Source of the DNA: Cotesia glomerata
Lineage: Eukaryota; Arthropoda; Insecta; Hymenoptera; Braconidae
DNA length: 64,000 nt
Reading direction: 5' to 3'
Assembly (NCBI RefSeq): GCF_020080835.1
Contig: NC_058163.1
Coordinates: forward strand, 15,511,095-15,575,094
Below, piece after piece: positions 12,043-23,426 of this stretch (positions are counted from its first letter, which is position 1; each line of letters opens with the position of its first letter). The notes beneath the pieces are model-generated. The model saw only the letters and a list, made by a program, of their open reading frames with translations. It had not been told where the DNA came from and made no database searches. Made by a program: the position numbers and the translations under genes.

Positions 12043-12678
12043 ATTCTCATTTAGAACAATGAAAGTAATTTTCAATTAAAAATCAGTAGTAATAGTAAGT
12101 TAGAGGCTCTAAGCAGCCATGAATGAATTTTACTTTTATATAAGTGAATTAAAATCATTTCTAAATGAAAAATAAGGAGTGACGGTCAGTCAGAGGCTCC
12201 AGGCGGCTATGATGAAGTTTTTGATTTCTATTTGTTATAATTGAAGCAATTTAAAATCAAAAAATTACTAGCAAGGATGAGTTAGAGGTACTGGGCGGCC
12301 ATCAATTAATTTTCATTCATATTTAGAATAATTTAAGTAATAATCAATAAAAAAAAATCAGTAGCGAGGGTTAGTTCGAAAAACTGGGCCGCTACACATA
12401 ATTTTTTTTTATTTAGAGTCGTTAAATTACAAATTAAATCAAAAATTAATGCTAAGGTGAGGTTCAGTTAGTAGCACTGGGCATTTTATTATTTTTTATC
12501 TCTATTTAGTATAGTTAAAGTAATTGAAAATTGGGGAAATAATGAGCGAGGGTCAGTTCGAGGCACTAACTAGACATAAATAAATTTTTATCTTATTTAG
12601 AATAATTTAACTATTTTTTAGATAGAAAATAAGTAGCAAGGGTCAATCGGAGACTGTGGGCAGCAATGATGTAATTAA
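12043..12678 (+). repeat. ~90-bp satellite block (unit A, block 3)
   Basis: Continuation of the satellite, colinear with unit B about 42310-42950. It ends GATGTAATTAAG at 12679 where the R4-like copy begins; unit B continues GGAATTAAGATTTTCATTTAG there. Confidence 0.9.
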
Positions 12679-14013
12679 GTCCGAGCAACTCTCCGTAGTG
12701 AGTACGTTAGGAGACTCCGGAAAATTTGGTCCTCCGAACTTTCCGGCAAAAATAAAGTCTCCGCCACTAACACGCTCGCTGTCCCAGTCTTACTATACTC
12801 TTTCGGTGTCTTAAAATGGGCCCGAAAGGATCTGCGAGATCTCGACATCAGAACCCGTAAGGTTATCAATATGAATCGGAGCATGCACCCCAATTCATCA
12901 GTCGCCAGATTATACCTCTCCCGGTCCATCGGTGGGAGAGGTCTGCAGAGTTTGGAGCGGATGCATGATCGTTTGGTCCTGGGCTTAACATTCGAGGTTG
13001 TCAATGTCACTGCAGACGAGGATGACTTCCTTATGCAAATCGTACATAAACATGAAAATGCGCATAAGGGGTCGTTCTTGTATAAGGCAGCAATATATGC
13101 GGCAAGAACCCTTGGTCTCCGGAGAATCAAACACGCTCTTATGGAACTCCGAAAGGAGGAATTCAAGAGCGCCATCAGGAATGCCGAGGAAAAACTACTC
13201 CTAGGCAAACTGATGGACAAGTCTATGCACAGCGTGTTCTTCAAACACGTGCGTGATCATGGCTTGTCCACCAAGCTGACGTTTTCCTTCTTAAAGTCAG
13301 CTGGCCTGATGTCCGAGACTGAAGGGTTCATATTTGCTTGCCAAGATGATGTCATAAACACTTTAGAGTACCGTAGCAAGGTGCTCCAGGTGCAGCTCCC
13401 GGACACGACCTGCAGGGCATGTAAACTACATCCGGAGACGCTTATGCACATTTTGTCAGCATGTCCTGTGCTGGCGAGAGGTGCATACATCCACCGTCAT
13501 AATGTTGCCCTGAGAGTACAGTACTACTATTTTCGTCATTACTACGGTATTGATATGACACCAGTGCTGCCTCATCTGCCAGGAGATATTCCCCAGGTTG
13601 TTGAGAATGACAGTTGCAAAATTTATTGGAACATGCCGTTTGCAACAACTCGGCGGATAGATCACAACAAACCTGATATTGTGCTCTTCGACAAGGCTAC
13701 TCGTGACATTTATGTCATTGAGTTCTCGGCCCCGGCTGAATACAACATCTCAGCCAAAGAAGAGCACAAAAGACAGATGCAGTAGGATCTCATGTTTGAA
13801 ATTGGCAAACTTTACCCAGGTTACCGTGTCAAGCTCGTCGTCCTGATTGTTGGCGTCCTCGGAGGGATGAAACCGTCTTTTGTATCCTCACTTGCCAGAG
13901 TTCCAGCTTGCTCATCAAAAGCTGAATTCTTGGCGGTCAGGATGCAGAAGGCTGTCATACTAGGTTCCCTCCGTCTACTTAGGAAAATGACTTTGGCCTG
14001 CTGTGATCACTAA
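12679..14013 (+). pseudogene. R4/Dong-like ORF fragment, copy 1: RT C-terminus plus restriction-like endonuclease
   Basis: One frame is open from the truncation point to TAG at 13783-13785. Copies 2 and 3 have CAG-GAT-CTC after a Tyr codon there, so this is a C-to-T nonsense change, and the frame then continues to TAA at 14011-14013. Readable parts are the thumb/connection region (RSMHPNSSVARLYLS), a CCHC motif (C-x2-C-x8-H-x4-C, about 13411-13467), and the endonuclease core KPDIVLFDKATRDIYVIEF (about 13669-13725) with the PD...E residues intact. This arrangement of RT, then CCHC, then restriction-like endonuclease is diagnostic for the R2/R4 side of non-LTR elements. It would nick the target and prime cDNA synthesis. 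Confidence 0.85.
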
Positions 14014-14114
14014 CCGCCTTGTTGTGCGGAGTGGTCCAGCAGTAATGGATGGAGCTCAGGCTGGGCCCTCGGAGAATCGGACTCCGGGGACAACCCCCCT
14101 GAGCATTTAATAAC

Positions 14115-14116
<2 letters not shown>

Positions 14117-14163
<47 letters not shown>
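14117..14163 (+). repeat. (ATA)n tail of R4-like copy 1
   Basis: Pure ATA/TAA trinucleotide run. It is both the 3' tail of copy 1 and the insertion point of full-length copy 2. Dong-type elements are known for insertion in TAA repeats. Confidence 0.95.
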
Positions 14164-14246
14164 GCGGTGCTTGCTACGTGGCCTCCAAGCGGCGCATCGC
14201 GGGAAACGCAGACCATAACACCAGGTCTGTAGGCGAACGACGTAGC
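14164..14246 (+). ncRNA. HDV-like self-cleaving ribozyme at the 5' end of R4-like copy 2
   Basis: All elements of the nested double pseudoknot pair by eye. P1 is GCGGTGC (14164-14170) with GCATCGC (14194-14200), 7 bp with one G-U. P2 is GCTACGT (14173-14179) with ACGTAGC (14240-14246), 7 bp. P3 is GCC (14181-14183) with GGC (14191-14193), closing a 7-nt loop TCCAAGC. P1.1 can form between GG (14201-14202) and CC of that loop. P4 is CAGACC (14209-14214) with GGTCTG (14224-14229). The J4/2 strand is AGGCGAACG, putting the catalytic C at 14234. Cleavage would fall just 5' of G14164, exactly where the preceding (ATA)n tail ends. HDV-like ribozymes are established at the 5' ends of R2 and several other non-LTR elements, where they free the element RNA from its cotranscript. 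Confidence 0.92.
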
Positions 14247-14379
14247 CGATGCAGTGGGCCAACTACCCACTGCATTGAAATACTGAGTTACAACAAGACG
14301 TAATCTCAGAAGTGCTCTCCACAACCGGTCCTTTTCGGATGAGGACCATTCATCAGGTGGGAGGAGCACGCCGGACCCG

Positions 14380-17300
14380 ATGAACGATGACGACCCTGGC
14401 GCTTTAAGGACTTACTTTAAGTGGACGGAGGAACTACGAGTCGACCTCTTGGTGTGCTACCAACGTAGCGAGCCGGGGGTGAGCGGTTATATGGACCGGA
14501 TGCACACTCTTTGGAGTGATATGCATCCGGAGCTAGAGCATTTTACGCCTAAACACCTGCGTAATTATGCCGCTTATCTTCGGCGTAATAGAAGATCGCT
14601 TGTGCCGGATAGAAGGCAGTCTAATAGACTTTCCTTTCCGGCGCAATTACACCAAGAGCGACGCCGTTCCTCCTTGGATGACAACAATCCCTTTATAGGA
14701 CGGCAAGTAAGTATATCTAAAAAGATAACTTACTCCCAACAACAGCTAGAAGCGGTAAATGAAGATCTCCGTGCAAACATCCTGGAGGATTCCACCCTGC
14801 TCACTGTGAGCCAGGTTGTGTATGGTGCAGCAGTTTCGGCTTTTCCGAGAGAGAGAGACATTGTCTCTCGATCGAGGCAAGGTTGAGACAGCGCATCTCA
14901 CAACTTGGACTCAAAATTGACAGATCCCGGAAACAGGTCTCCCGCATTCAGTGTGTGATTGAGTTTGAAACAACTCAAAGAGCATACACGCCCCGGATTC
15001 GGCGCATTGCTGCTGAACTTCGGTGGCGTCATCACACACTGAATAAGAGTACTCTTCTTGTCATCAAGGAAGAGTCTCTCAATAAATTGCGGGCTCTAGT
15101 GACTGCCAAAAAGTCACTAGAGAAACGGCTGAAGCGGTTGGTCGACAACTCGTTGTTTCGATCCAGCCCTTCACGCTTTCTGACACCAAAGACCGATGTT
15201 ACCGGGAATTATCCAACACCTGAGCGGGTGGAAGCTTTTTGGACTGAGTTGTATGGAGATCAACCAAACGTGAACGCCAATACTCCAGCTCTGCACGACT
15301 TTAAAGCATTCTGTCGGGAACACCGTAGACAGAATGCTGATGAAGAGAGCCCTGCAGTCAGTGTGAATGAAGTTCGTTCAGCTCTAAATGGCAGCAAAAA
15401 TTGGGCTGCCCCGGGACCAGATGGCATAAATGTCTTTTGGTGGAAGAAGTTTACTTCTACCCACCTCCATCTGGCCCGTATATTTACATCGTACATTAGA
15501 GCTGACGAACCGATTCCAGACTGGCTCGTGGAAGGGCGAACCGTACTGATACCAAAAAAAGGTGATTTGTCTGACCCAAAGATTTACAGGCCTATCACCT
15601 GCTTGAATGCGGTTTATAAAATTTTTACAAAAATTTTAAACAACCGTATTTTGCAGGAGATAGAACCTGTATGGCAACAGATATATGAACAGCGTGGCAG
15701 CAAAAGAGGCCTGTCAGGTTGCAAAGAGAACTTGATAGTTGATCGATGTGTCACACAAGATGCGATCTACTATCAACGCAACCTGTCAATGGCCTGGATC
15801 GACTATCGCAAGGCATTTGACTCAACTTCTCATGAGTTGATTTTATATCTCCTCAAATGCCTGGGGGTCAATCCTGAAATAGTGGAATGCATTCGGCGTA
15901 CAATGCAGCTCTGGCGAACGCGTTTTCACATTGGAAGTGGAAACGCATTGCACATAACCGGAGTTGTAGAGTACAAACGAGGGGTCTTCAAGGTGATTCC
16001 TTAAGCCCTCTGCTGTTTTGCATCTCACTGCTGCCTATATCTGTTGCTCTCCGTAAAACTCGTGGGTACTCTGTGGGGCCTCCGGGTGATCGAAAATACT
16101 CGATTACCCATCTGCTTTATATGGATGACCTGAAGCTTTATAGTGCTGATGAAGATCATCTACAGGCGGCTCTTAACATCGTAGCAGAGTACACGCGGGA
16201 TGTCGGAATGTCTTTTGGGTTGGACAAGTGTGCGGTCGTACATCTGGCGAGGGGTAAGTGCTCTGTTACGGGTGATGATGTCGAGTTGGTAGATGGGAGC
16301 GTTTTAAGACAATTAGACGCCGGAGAGTTGTATAGATATCTAGGAATGGAAGAGCACCGCATGCATGCGGTCTCCGAAGTCAAAGCAACTCTCCGTAGCG
16401 AGTATGTTAGGAGACTCCGGAAAATTTGGTCCTCCGAACTTTCCGGTAAAAATAAAGTCTCCGCTTCTAATATGCTCGCTGTCCCAGTCTTACTATACTC
16501 TTTCGGTGTCTTAAAATGGGCCCGAAAGGATCTGCGAGATCTCGACATCAAAACCCGTAAGACTATCAACATGAACCGGAGCATGCACCCCAATTCATCA
16601 GTCGCCAGATTATACCTCTCCCGGTCCATCGGTGGGAGAGGTCTGCAGAGTTTGGAGCGGCTGCATGATCGTTTGGTCCTGGGTTTAACACACGAAGTTG
16701 TCAATTTCACTGCAGACGAGGATGACTTTCTTATGCAAATTGTTCATAAACATGAGAATGCGCATAAGGGGTCGTTCTTGTAAAAAGGCAGTAAAAATGC
16801 AGCAAGAACCCTTGGTCTTGGAGAGATAAACGCTCTTATGGAACTCCGAAAGGAGGAATTCAAGAGCGTCATCAGGAACGCCGAGGAAAAACTACTCCTA
16901 GGCGAACTGATGGACAAGTCCATGCACAGCGTGTTCTTCAAACACGTGCGTGATCATGGCTTGTCCACCCAGCTGACGTTTTCCTTCTTAAAGTCAGCTG
17001 GCCTGATGTCGAGACTGAAGGGTTCATATTTGCTTGCCAAGATGGTGTCATTAACACTCTAGAATACCGTAGCAAGGTGCTCCAGGTGCAGCTTCTGGAC
17101 ACGTCATGTAGGATGTGTAAACAACACCCGGAGACGCTCATGCACCTTTTGTCAGCATGTCCTGTGCTGGCGAGAGGTGCATATATCCAACGTCACAACG
17201 CTGCCCTGAGAGTACTGTACTACTATCTTCGTCATTACTACGGTATTGATATGACACCAGTGCTGCCTTATCTGCCAGGAGATATTCCCCAGGTTGTTGA

Positions 17301-17709
17301 GAATGACAGTTGCAAAATTTATTGGAACATGCCGTTTGCAACAACTCGGCGGATAGATCACAACAAACCTGATATTGTGCTCTTCGACAAGGCTACTCGT
17401 GACATTTATGTCATTGAGTTCTCGGCCCCGGCTGAATACAACATCTCAGCCAAAGAAGAGCACAAAAGACAGATATATCAGGATCTCCTGTTTGAAATTG
17501 GCAAACTTTACCCAGGTTACCGTGTCAAGCTCGTCGTCCTGATTGTTGGCGTCCTCGGAAGGATGAAACAGTCTTTTGTATCCTCACTTGCCAGAGTTCC
17601 AGCTTGCTCATCAAAAGCTGAATTCGTGACGGTCAGGATGCAGAAGGCTGTCATACTAGGTTCCCTCCGTCTACTTAGGAAAATGACTTTGGCCTGCTGT
17701 GATCACTAA
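14380..17709 (+). pseudogene. R4/Dong-like ORF, copy 2: N-terminus, RT, CCHC, restriction-like endonuclease (frameshifted)
   Basis: The ATG at 14380 is the first in frame after the ribozyme and UTR. The 168-aa first segment ends at 14886, and the frame continues one step over from about 14883, so one indel lies near 14875. RT motifs include APGPDGINVFWWKKF (about 15409-15453), AWIDYRKAFDS (about 15793) and catalytic YMDD (16118-16129). At about 15989 one C is missing relative to copy 3 (TTCAAGG against TTCCAAGG), destroying FQGDSLSP. A TAA at 16781-16783 and another lost C near 17010 follow. The CCHC (about 17107-17160) and PD (17368-17373)...E (17416-17418) endonuclease residues remain. The last segment ends TAA at 17707-17709. 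It is a dead copy of a protein that would carry out target-primed reverse transcription. Confidence 0.88.
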
Positions 17710-17836
17710 CCGCCTTGTTGTGCGGAGTGGTCCAGCAGTAATGGATGGAGCTCAGGCTGGGCCCTCGGAGAATCGGACTCCGGGGACAACCCCCCTGAGC
17801 ATTTAATAACATTTAATAACATAATAATAATAATAG

Positions 17837-18672
17837 TTTAAAAAAATAATAATAATTATAATGGTAATAATAAATTGATAATTATAACAGTAATCATATT
17901 TATCATTATTATTATATTTATTATTATTATTATTGTTTTTAAATTATTCAGTATTAAGATATTAAATTTAAATTTACAATTACAAATCTCAATTTACAAT
18001 CTCAATTACAAAAAAGGTAAAAATTCATGTAAAGTTGAAAATCCAATTGATAATTTAGTTAATGAATCTAAGTCAAAGAAAATTCGCGGCTTTTTTATAT
18101 GAAATTTTATTAATGCTCTTAAAAGTTACCCAGGTTGTCTTTCTCGCTTTTATTGATGTTTGATGAGAAATTGAGACAGAACTACGGTAACTTTTAACAG
18201 CTTTCACTGTATATTAAAACTTTATGAACATTCAATTTCCGCAGAAAAAATACAAACTTTAAATTAAAAATCTTTTTAATAACAAAAAATGTTAAAATTT
18301 ATTTTTTATATAAAATTCCTAGAATAAATTATTAAATAACTTTCCATATGTATTTTTCTAAATATATTTTCTTCTAATTCAGTCGTATTTGTTAAATACA
18401 GTCAATACTTAAAAGAGCTAGAATTGTTTGATTTTGCTTTCTTCGGAAAAGTCAGCTGATCAAGATCTGAGTAATTCTGTTCGAGCACTCTACAGATACT
18501 ACAAACGTCTTGATGATTGTAGCCTGTAGGTGGCACTACTTGTAAATTAAGTGAAGTTTGAAACGATGATATTTCTTACATAATACGGATATTATTTATA
18601 AGTTTACAAATTGTGATATTTACTAACAACAATTTGATAATGACACTCAATAATCATAAAAATAATATTAAT
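17837..18672. other. No gene seen; TAA-rich then AT-rich spacer
   Basis: It begins with degenerate TAA/TTA trinucleotide sequence to about 17945, then unassigned AT-rich DNA up to the inverted-repeat element. The 75-aa frame at 17875-18102 is a low-complexity Ile-rich translation of the trinucleotide repeat. Confidence 0.5.
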
Positions 18673-19498
18673 CTACAGATTCGGTAGAATCTGGCGCCAA
18701 GTTCCGTTGAAAAATCCCGTTGCAAACGGAGCGCCAGACTACCGAATGTGTTTACAGTAAGCAGAATGGTTTTTTGAGGTTGTATAATTTTATTCAATTA
18801 TACGGTCTTTTTTTTTTACTAATTTGTATATTATAACAGTTGGTCATAATTAATTTTACCGTATTAATTAATTTATATTCACTTATAACAATTTATTTAC
18901 TTGAAATTATTAAATTTTATCAGCACATGCTATAGCGCGCTCACATTTTCCGATCCTGACTTTTTTTTGATGGAGAAAAGTCAGCGCCACAGACTAGATA
19001 AAATAAAAATGTGTAGTAATCCTCCTATAGATACGCAACTACAGTTAAAAAAAGTATTGACAGCTTACATTTACGGCCGCCAGGGGGCACTGGAATTATA
19101 TCTACATAAACTGTAGCTTTAAGGGGATAGTTTGCGGTAAAAAATGCAGCCAACGCGAGATTTAAGTTAGTACCATAGAAAAGTAAACTCCAATCTTAAA
19201 GCTGCTCACACACATATTAATAAACTAAGGTAAATTGCTAGCAGTTATCCTTTTATTTATTTACTTTAAGATCACTGCGAGAAAGTATTGTTGTATATAA
19301 TTCTACATAATAAACTAACGATGTGGCTAAGGTACAGCAAGCAAACGATACGACTCCGTACACAAACAGCACCGTATATATACGGAGTGTTACAAATCCC
19401 GGGAAATTCAAATTCTATACGTAATACAAGCTTGTAGAATGGCACATGTACGAAATCGTACACATACTACAGGATAAATGAAGTAATAATAATAATAA

Positions 19499-20739
19499 GG
19501 TTGCAAAGAGAACCTGATAGTTGATCGATGTGTCATACAAGATGCGATTTACTATCAACGCAACCTGTCAATAGCCTGGATTGACTATCGCAAGGCATTT
19601 GACTCAACTCCTCATGAGTTGATTCTATACCTCCTCAAGTGCCTGGGGGTCAATTCCGAAACGGTGGAATGCATTCGGCGTACAATGCAGCTCTGGCGAA
19701 CGCGTTTCCATATAGGAAATGGAAACGCACTGCACGTAACCGGAGATGTAGAGTACAAACGAGGGGTCTTCCAAGGCGATTCCTTGAGCCCTCTGCTGTT
19801 TTGCATCTCACTGCTGCCTATATCTGTTGCTCTCCGTAAAACCCATGGGTACTCTGTGGGGCCTCCGGGTGATCGGAAATACTCGATCACCCATCTGCTT
19901 TACATGGATAATCTGAAGCTATATAGTGCTGATAAAGATCATCTACAGGCAGCCCTGAACATCGTAGCAGAGTACACACGAGATGTCGGAATGTCTTTTG
20001 AGTTGGACAAGTGTGAGGTCATACATCTGGCGAGGGGTAAGTGCTCTGATACGGGTGATGATGTCGAGTTAGTAGATGGGAGCATCTTAAGACAATTAGG
20101 CGCCGGAGAGTTGTATAGATACCTAGGAATGGAAGAGCACCGCATGCATGCGGTCTCTGAAGTCCGAGCAACACTCCGTAGTGAGTATGTTAGGAGACTC
20201 CGGAAAATTTGGTCCTCCGAACTTTCCGGCAAAAATAAAGTCTCCGCCACTAACATGCTCGCTGTCCCAGTCTTACTATACTCTTTCGGTGTCCTGAAAT
20301 GGGCCCGAAAGGATTTACGCGATCTCGACATCAAAACCCGTAAGGTTATCAATATGAATCGGAGCATATCGAAACCCGGCGGATCGATCACAACAAACCC
20401 GATATTGTGCTCTTCGACAAGGCCACTCGTGACATTTATGTCATTGAGTTCTCGGCCCCGGCTGAATACAACATCTCAGCCAAAGAAGAGCACAAAAGAA
20501 AAATATATCAGGATCTCTTATTTGAAATTGGCAAACTTTACCCAGGTTACCGTGTCAAACTAGTCGTCTTAATCGTTGGCGTCCTTGGAGGGATGAAACA
20601 GTCTTTTGTGTCCTCACTTGCCAAAGTTCCAGCTTGCGCGTCAAAATCTGAGTTCTTGGCTGTCAGGATGCAGAAGGCTGTAATATTAGGTTCCCTCCGT
20701 CTACTTAGGGAAATGACTTTGGCCTGCTGTGGCCGCTAA
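19499..20739 (+). pseudogene. R4/Dong-like ORF fragment, copy 3 with YMDN active-site change
   Basis: The fragment begins at GCKENLIVDRC in the fingers/palm and keeps FQGDSLSPLLF intact (about 19770-19800). It has TAC-ATG-GAT-AAT at 19901-19912, giving YMDN where copy 2 has YMDD; losing the second catalytic Asp would inactivate polymerisation. At about 20365 the sequence deletes to the restriction-like endonuclease and changes frame. The endonuclease part (20407-20739) keeps DKATRDIYVIEFSAP and ends at TAA. It is clearly non-functional. Confidence 0.85.
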
Positions 20740-20840
20740 CCGCCTTGTTGTGCGGAGTGGTCCAGCAGTAATGGATGGAGCTCAGGCTGGGCCCTCGGAG
20801 AGTCGGACTTCAGGGACAACCCCCCTGAGTATTTAATAAC

Positions 20841-20876
<36 letters not shown>

Positions 20877-20905
20877 GTAATAATAATAATAATGGTAATA
20901 ATGGT
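19499..20905 (+). mobile_element. R4/Dong-like non-LTR retrotransposon, copy 3 (5'-truncated, internally deleted) with (TAA)n tail
   Basis: It starts directly after a GTAATAATAATAATAA run, again in TAA repeats, at a point equivalent to about 15718 in copy 2. It ends with the family 3' UTR and a TAA tail from about 20840 to 20905. Internally it jumps from the equivalent of 16582 to 17345 in copy 2, losing about 760 bp, including the thumb/connection and the CCHC. Confidence 0.85.
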
Positions 20906-21821
20906 AATAATGATAAATATCGTTGTTATTATATTTATCAATTTATTATTAACATTATAATTATTTCCATTTTTAACTATTATTATTATTATTATTATTG
21001 TTATTATTACTTCATTTATTCCGTAGTTTTTGTACGACTCCGTACATGTGCCGTTCTACGAGGGTGTATTACGTATAAAATTTGAATTTCCCGGTATTTT
21101 TAGCACTCCGTATACATACGGTGCTGTTTGTGTACGGAGTCGTATTGTTTGTTTGCTGTACCTTAGTCACATCGTTAGTTTATTATAAAGAATTATATAC
21201 AATACTTTCTCGCAGAGAGCTCAAAGTAAATAAATAAAAGGATAACTGCAAGCAATTTACCTTAGTTCATTAACACGTGTGTGAGCACCTTTAAGATTGG
21301 AGTTTAGTTTTCTACGGTACTAACTTAAATCTCGCGTTGGCTGCATTTTTTACCGCTAACTATCCCCTTGAAGCTACAGTTTATGTAGATATAAATCTAG
21401 TGCGCCCTGGCGGCCGTAAATGTAAGCTGTGAATGAATTACTTTTTTTAAATCTAGTTGCGTATCTATAGGAGGATTACTACACATTTTTATTTTATCTA
21501 GTCTGTGGCATGTCACTTTTTACATAAAAAAAAAGTCAAGATCAAAAAATGTGAGCGCGCTATAGTCTGTGCTGATAAAATTTAATAATTTCAAGTAAAT
21601 AAATTGTTATAATTGAATATAAATTAATTAATACGGTGAAATTAATTATGAATTACTGTTATAATAAACAAATTAGTGAAAAAAAGTACCGTAGAATTAA
21701 ATTAAATTTCGCAACCTCAAAAAACGGTTCTGCTTACAGTAAACACATTCGGTAGTCTGGCGCTCCGTTTGCAACGGGATTTTTAAACGGAACTTGGCGC
21801 CAGATTCTACCGAATCTGTAG

Positions 21822-22104
21822 GAAAAATGTTTAATTCAAAATTTGTACCTCTCCCGCGAAAATTAAATGTTCCTAAAATTGTAATATTATTAAATTAATC
21901 TTTATTTTCCGTACAATATCTAGTTGCATAAATAAAATTCAATATAAATAAGCCGCATATACACTTTGGTTAAGATTGATAAACTAAATTATCAATCAAA
22001 ATCTTTATATTTCATATAATCGTAGAAGAAACTTGATAATTTTTGTAACTCAGAAAATTGATTATTTAATTTTAATACTGTTTTGTTGGAAATTAATAGT
22101 GAAT
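21822..22104. other. No gene seen; AT-rich spacer
   Basis: Unassigned AT-rich sequence between two members of the CAGATTCGG repeat family. Confidence 0.5.
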
Positions 22105-22798
22105 AAATAACAAAATAATTGCAGACAAAATACTTTAGTTCATTAACATTTGTGAGAGTCTCTAAGATTTTAGTTTATTTCATCTATTCTACAGTACCAA
22201 CTTTTATATTACGTTGGCTTCATTTTACTTTTCATGAAAAACTATTTTCATTAAGCTATACTTTACGTAAAAATATTTCCAACGCACCTCGGCATGTGTA
22301 AATGCAGGATGTGAAATATCTTTGGGTGCGTTCGCGTTGGATGCATTAAGTGCCTACAGCACCACACCTATAACACGTTATACAGCGACATATATATATT
22401 TATAATATACACACGTGCTCACAGCGCATAAGCTTCCGTCGCGTATCTACCTTTTTTCTTAACTATAGTCTTATACTTTTCTATTATCGGGAGGTAATGT
22501 TCTCCATAAGAATAAAGTTAAAATCGAAAAATCTGGGTCGCTATAGTTTGTGCCAGTGAATTTTATGAATTTTAAATAGAATTTATATTTATCACTAACA
22601 ATAATTAGTTAATATTGATAATATAAGATGTTACCTATTATTATAAAGTATTCTTGAAGGAAAAAAAGGTCTGTAACATTAATAAAATTATGCATCCTCA
22701 AAATACCGTTCTGCTTACAGTAAACATACTCGGTAGTCTGGCTCTCCGTTTACAACGGATTTGAACGGGACTTGGCGCCAGATTCTACCGAATCTGTG
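22105..22798 (+). mobile_element. CAGATTCGG-family repeat, diverged single arm
   Basis: It follows the right arm of 18673-21821 from CTTTAGTTCATTAACA (about 22133) to the shared right end ACCGAATCTG (22798). It is more diverged, with an extra ~120 bp near 22320-22440. Satellite sequence colinear with unit B (from about 44678) resumes right after it. Confidence 0.7.
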
Positions 22799-22805
22799 GA
22801 CATTT

Positions 22806-23421
22806 TTTAACTGAAGAATAAGTGTCGAGGATCAGATAGCGACACTGGGCGGTCATGAATTGATTTTTAATTTTACTATGAGTGATTAAAGTAATTTTCA
22901 ATTGAAAAATAAGTAGTAGGCGACTATGACAGAATTTTTATTTTTATTTAGAATAATTAATATAATTTTCAATCAAAAAATTAGTAGGGTATGTTAAGTC
23001 GAGGCTCTGAGAGGCTATGTATAGATTTTTATTGTTATTTTAAATAATTAAAGTAATTTTCAATTGAAAAATTAGTGGTATGTGTCAAGTAGAGGCACTG
23101 GGCGGCTTCAAATGAATTTCCATTTCTATTCCGAATACTTAGAGTAATTTTTAATTGAATAATAAGTATCAAGAGTCAGTAAAAGGCATTGGGTGGCTAT
23201 GACAAAATTTTTATCTTTTTGAGAATAATTAATGTAATTTTCAATTGATAAATTAGTAGCGAGTGTCGAGTAGAGGCACTGAGCTGCGATAAATGAATTT
23301 TTATTTTCCTTGTCAATAAATAAAGTCATATTTGAATGAAAAACGAGTAGCAAGGGTCAGTAAGAGGCAATAATAAGCATCTATGAATGAATTTCCATTC
23401 TTATTTACAATAATTGAGGGG
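22806..23421 (+). repeat. ~90-bp satellite block (unit A, block 4)
   Basis: It is colinear with 44680-45290 in unit B (shared ACTGAAGAATAA, GGCACTGAGCTGC). It ends at GAGGGG where the copia insertion begins; the unit-B counterpart continues unbroken at 45291. Confidence 0.9.
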
Positions 23422-23426
23422 GTATT

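Larger units (their letters stand above)
12679..14163 (+). mobile_element. R4/Dong-like non-LTR retrotransposon, copy 1 (5'-truncated)
   Basis: It starts abruptly inside the RT thumb-region coding sequence. It runs through the C-terminal restriction-like endonuclease to a GC-rich 3' UTR (GTCCAGCAGTAATGGATGG) and an (ATA)n tail at 14117-14163. 5' truncation is typical of target-primed reverse transcription. The next copy starts immediately after the tail. Confidence 0.85.
14164..17836 (+). mobile_element. R4/Dong-like non-LTR retrotransposon, copy 2 (full length, inactivated)
   Basis: It extends from a 5' end defined by an HDV-like ribozyme (14164) through a 5' UTR, a single long but broken ORF, a 3' UTR identical in plan to copies 1 and 3, and a TAA-rich tail starting near 17800. 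It sits directly in the (ATA)n tail of copy 1. The ORF has at least four disruptions (near 14875, 15989, 16781 and 17010), so it is inactive. Family assignment rests on the single ORF, YMDD box, CCHC and PD...E endonuclease, and TAA-repeat targeting. Confidence 0.85.
18673..21821. mobile_element. Composite with ~820-bp inverted arms (CAGATTCGG family) enclosing R4-like copy 3
   Basis: Left arm 18673-19497 begins CTACAGATTCGGTAGAATCT; right arm about 21000-21821 ends with its complement (GATTCTACCGAATCTGTAG). The arms match nearly end to end, including GTACACAAACAGCACCGTAT on the left against its complement near 21115. Each tip contains nested hairpins around GGCGCCAGATTCTACC. Between the arms are TAA/TTA-rich tracts and an R4-like fragment. 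No transposase is present, so this is a non-autonomous long-TIR element invaded by a TAA-seeking retrotransposon. Related arms stand alone at 7905-8423 and 22105-22798. Confidence 0.8.

Noticed and set aside
16156..16710. 184-aa minus-strand ORF, and 12675-13244, 16744-16941, 19939-20391
   Set aside because: Shadow frames of the R4/Dong-like retrotransposon ORF; only the plus strand gives RT and endonuclease motifs.
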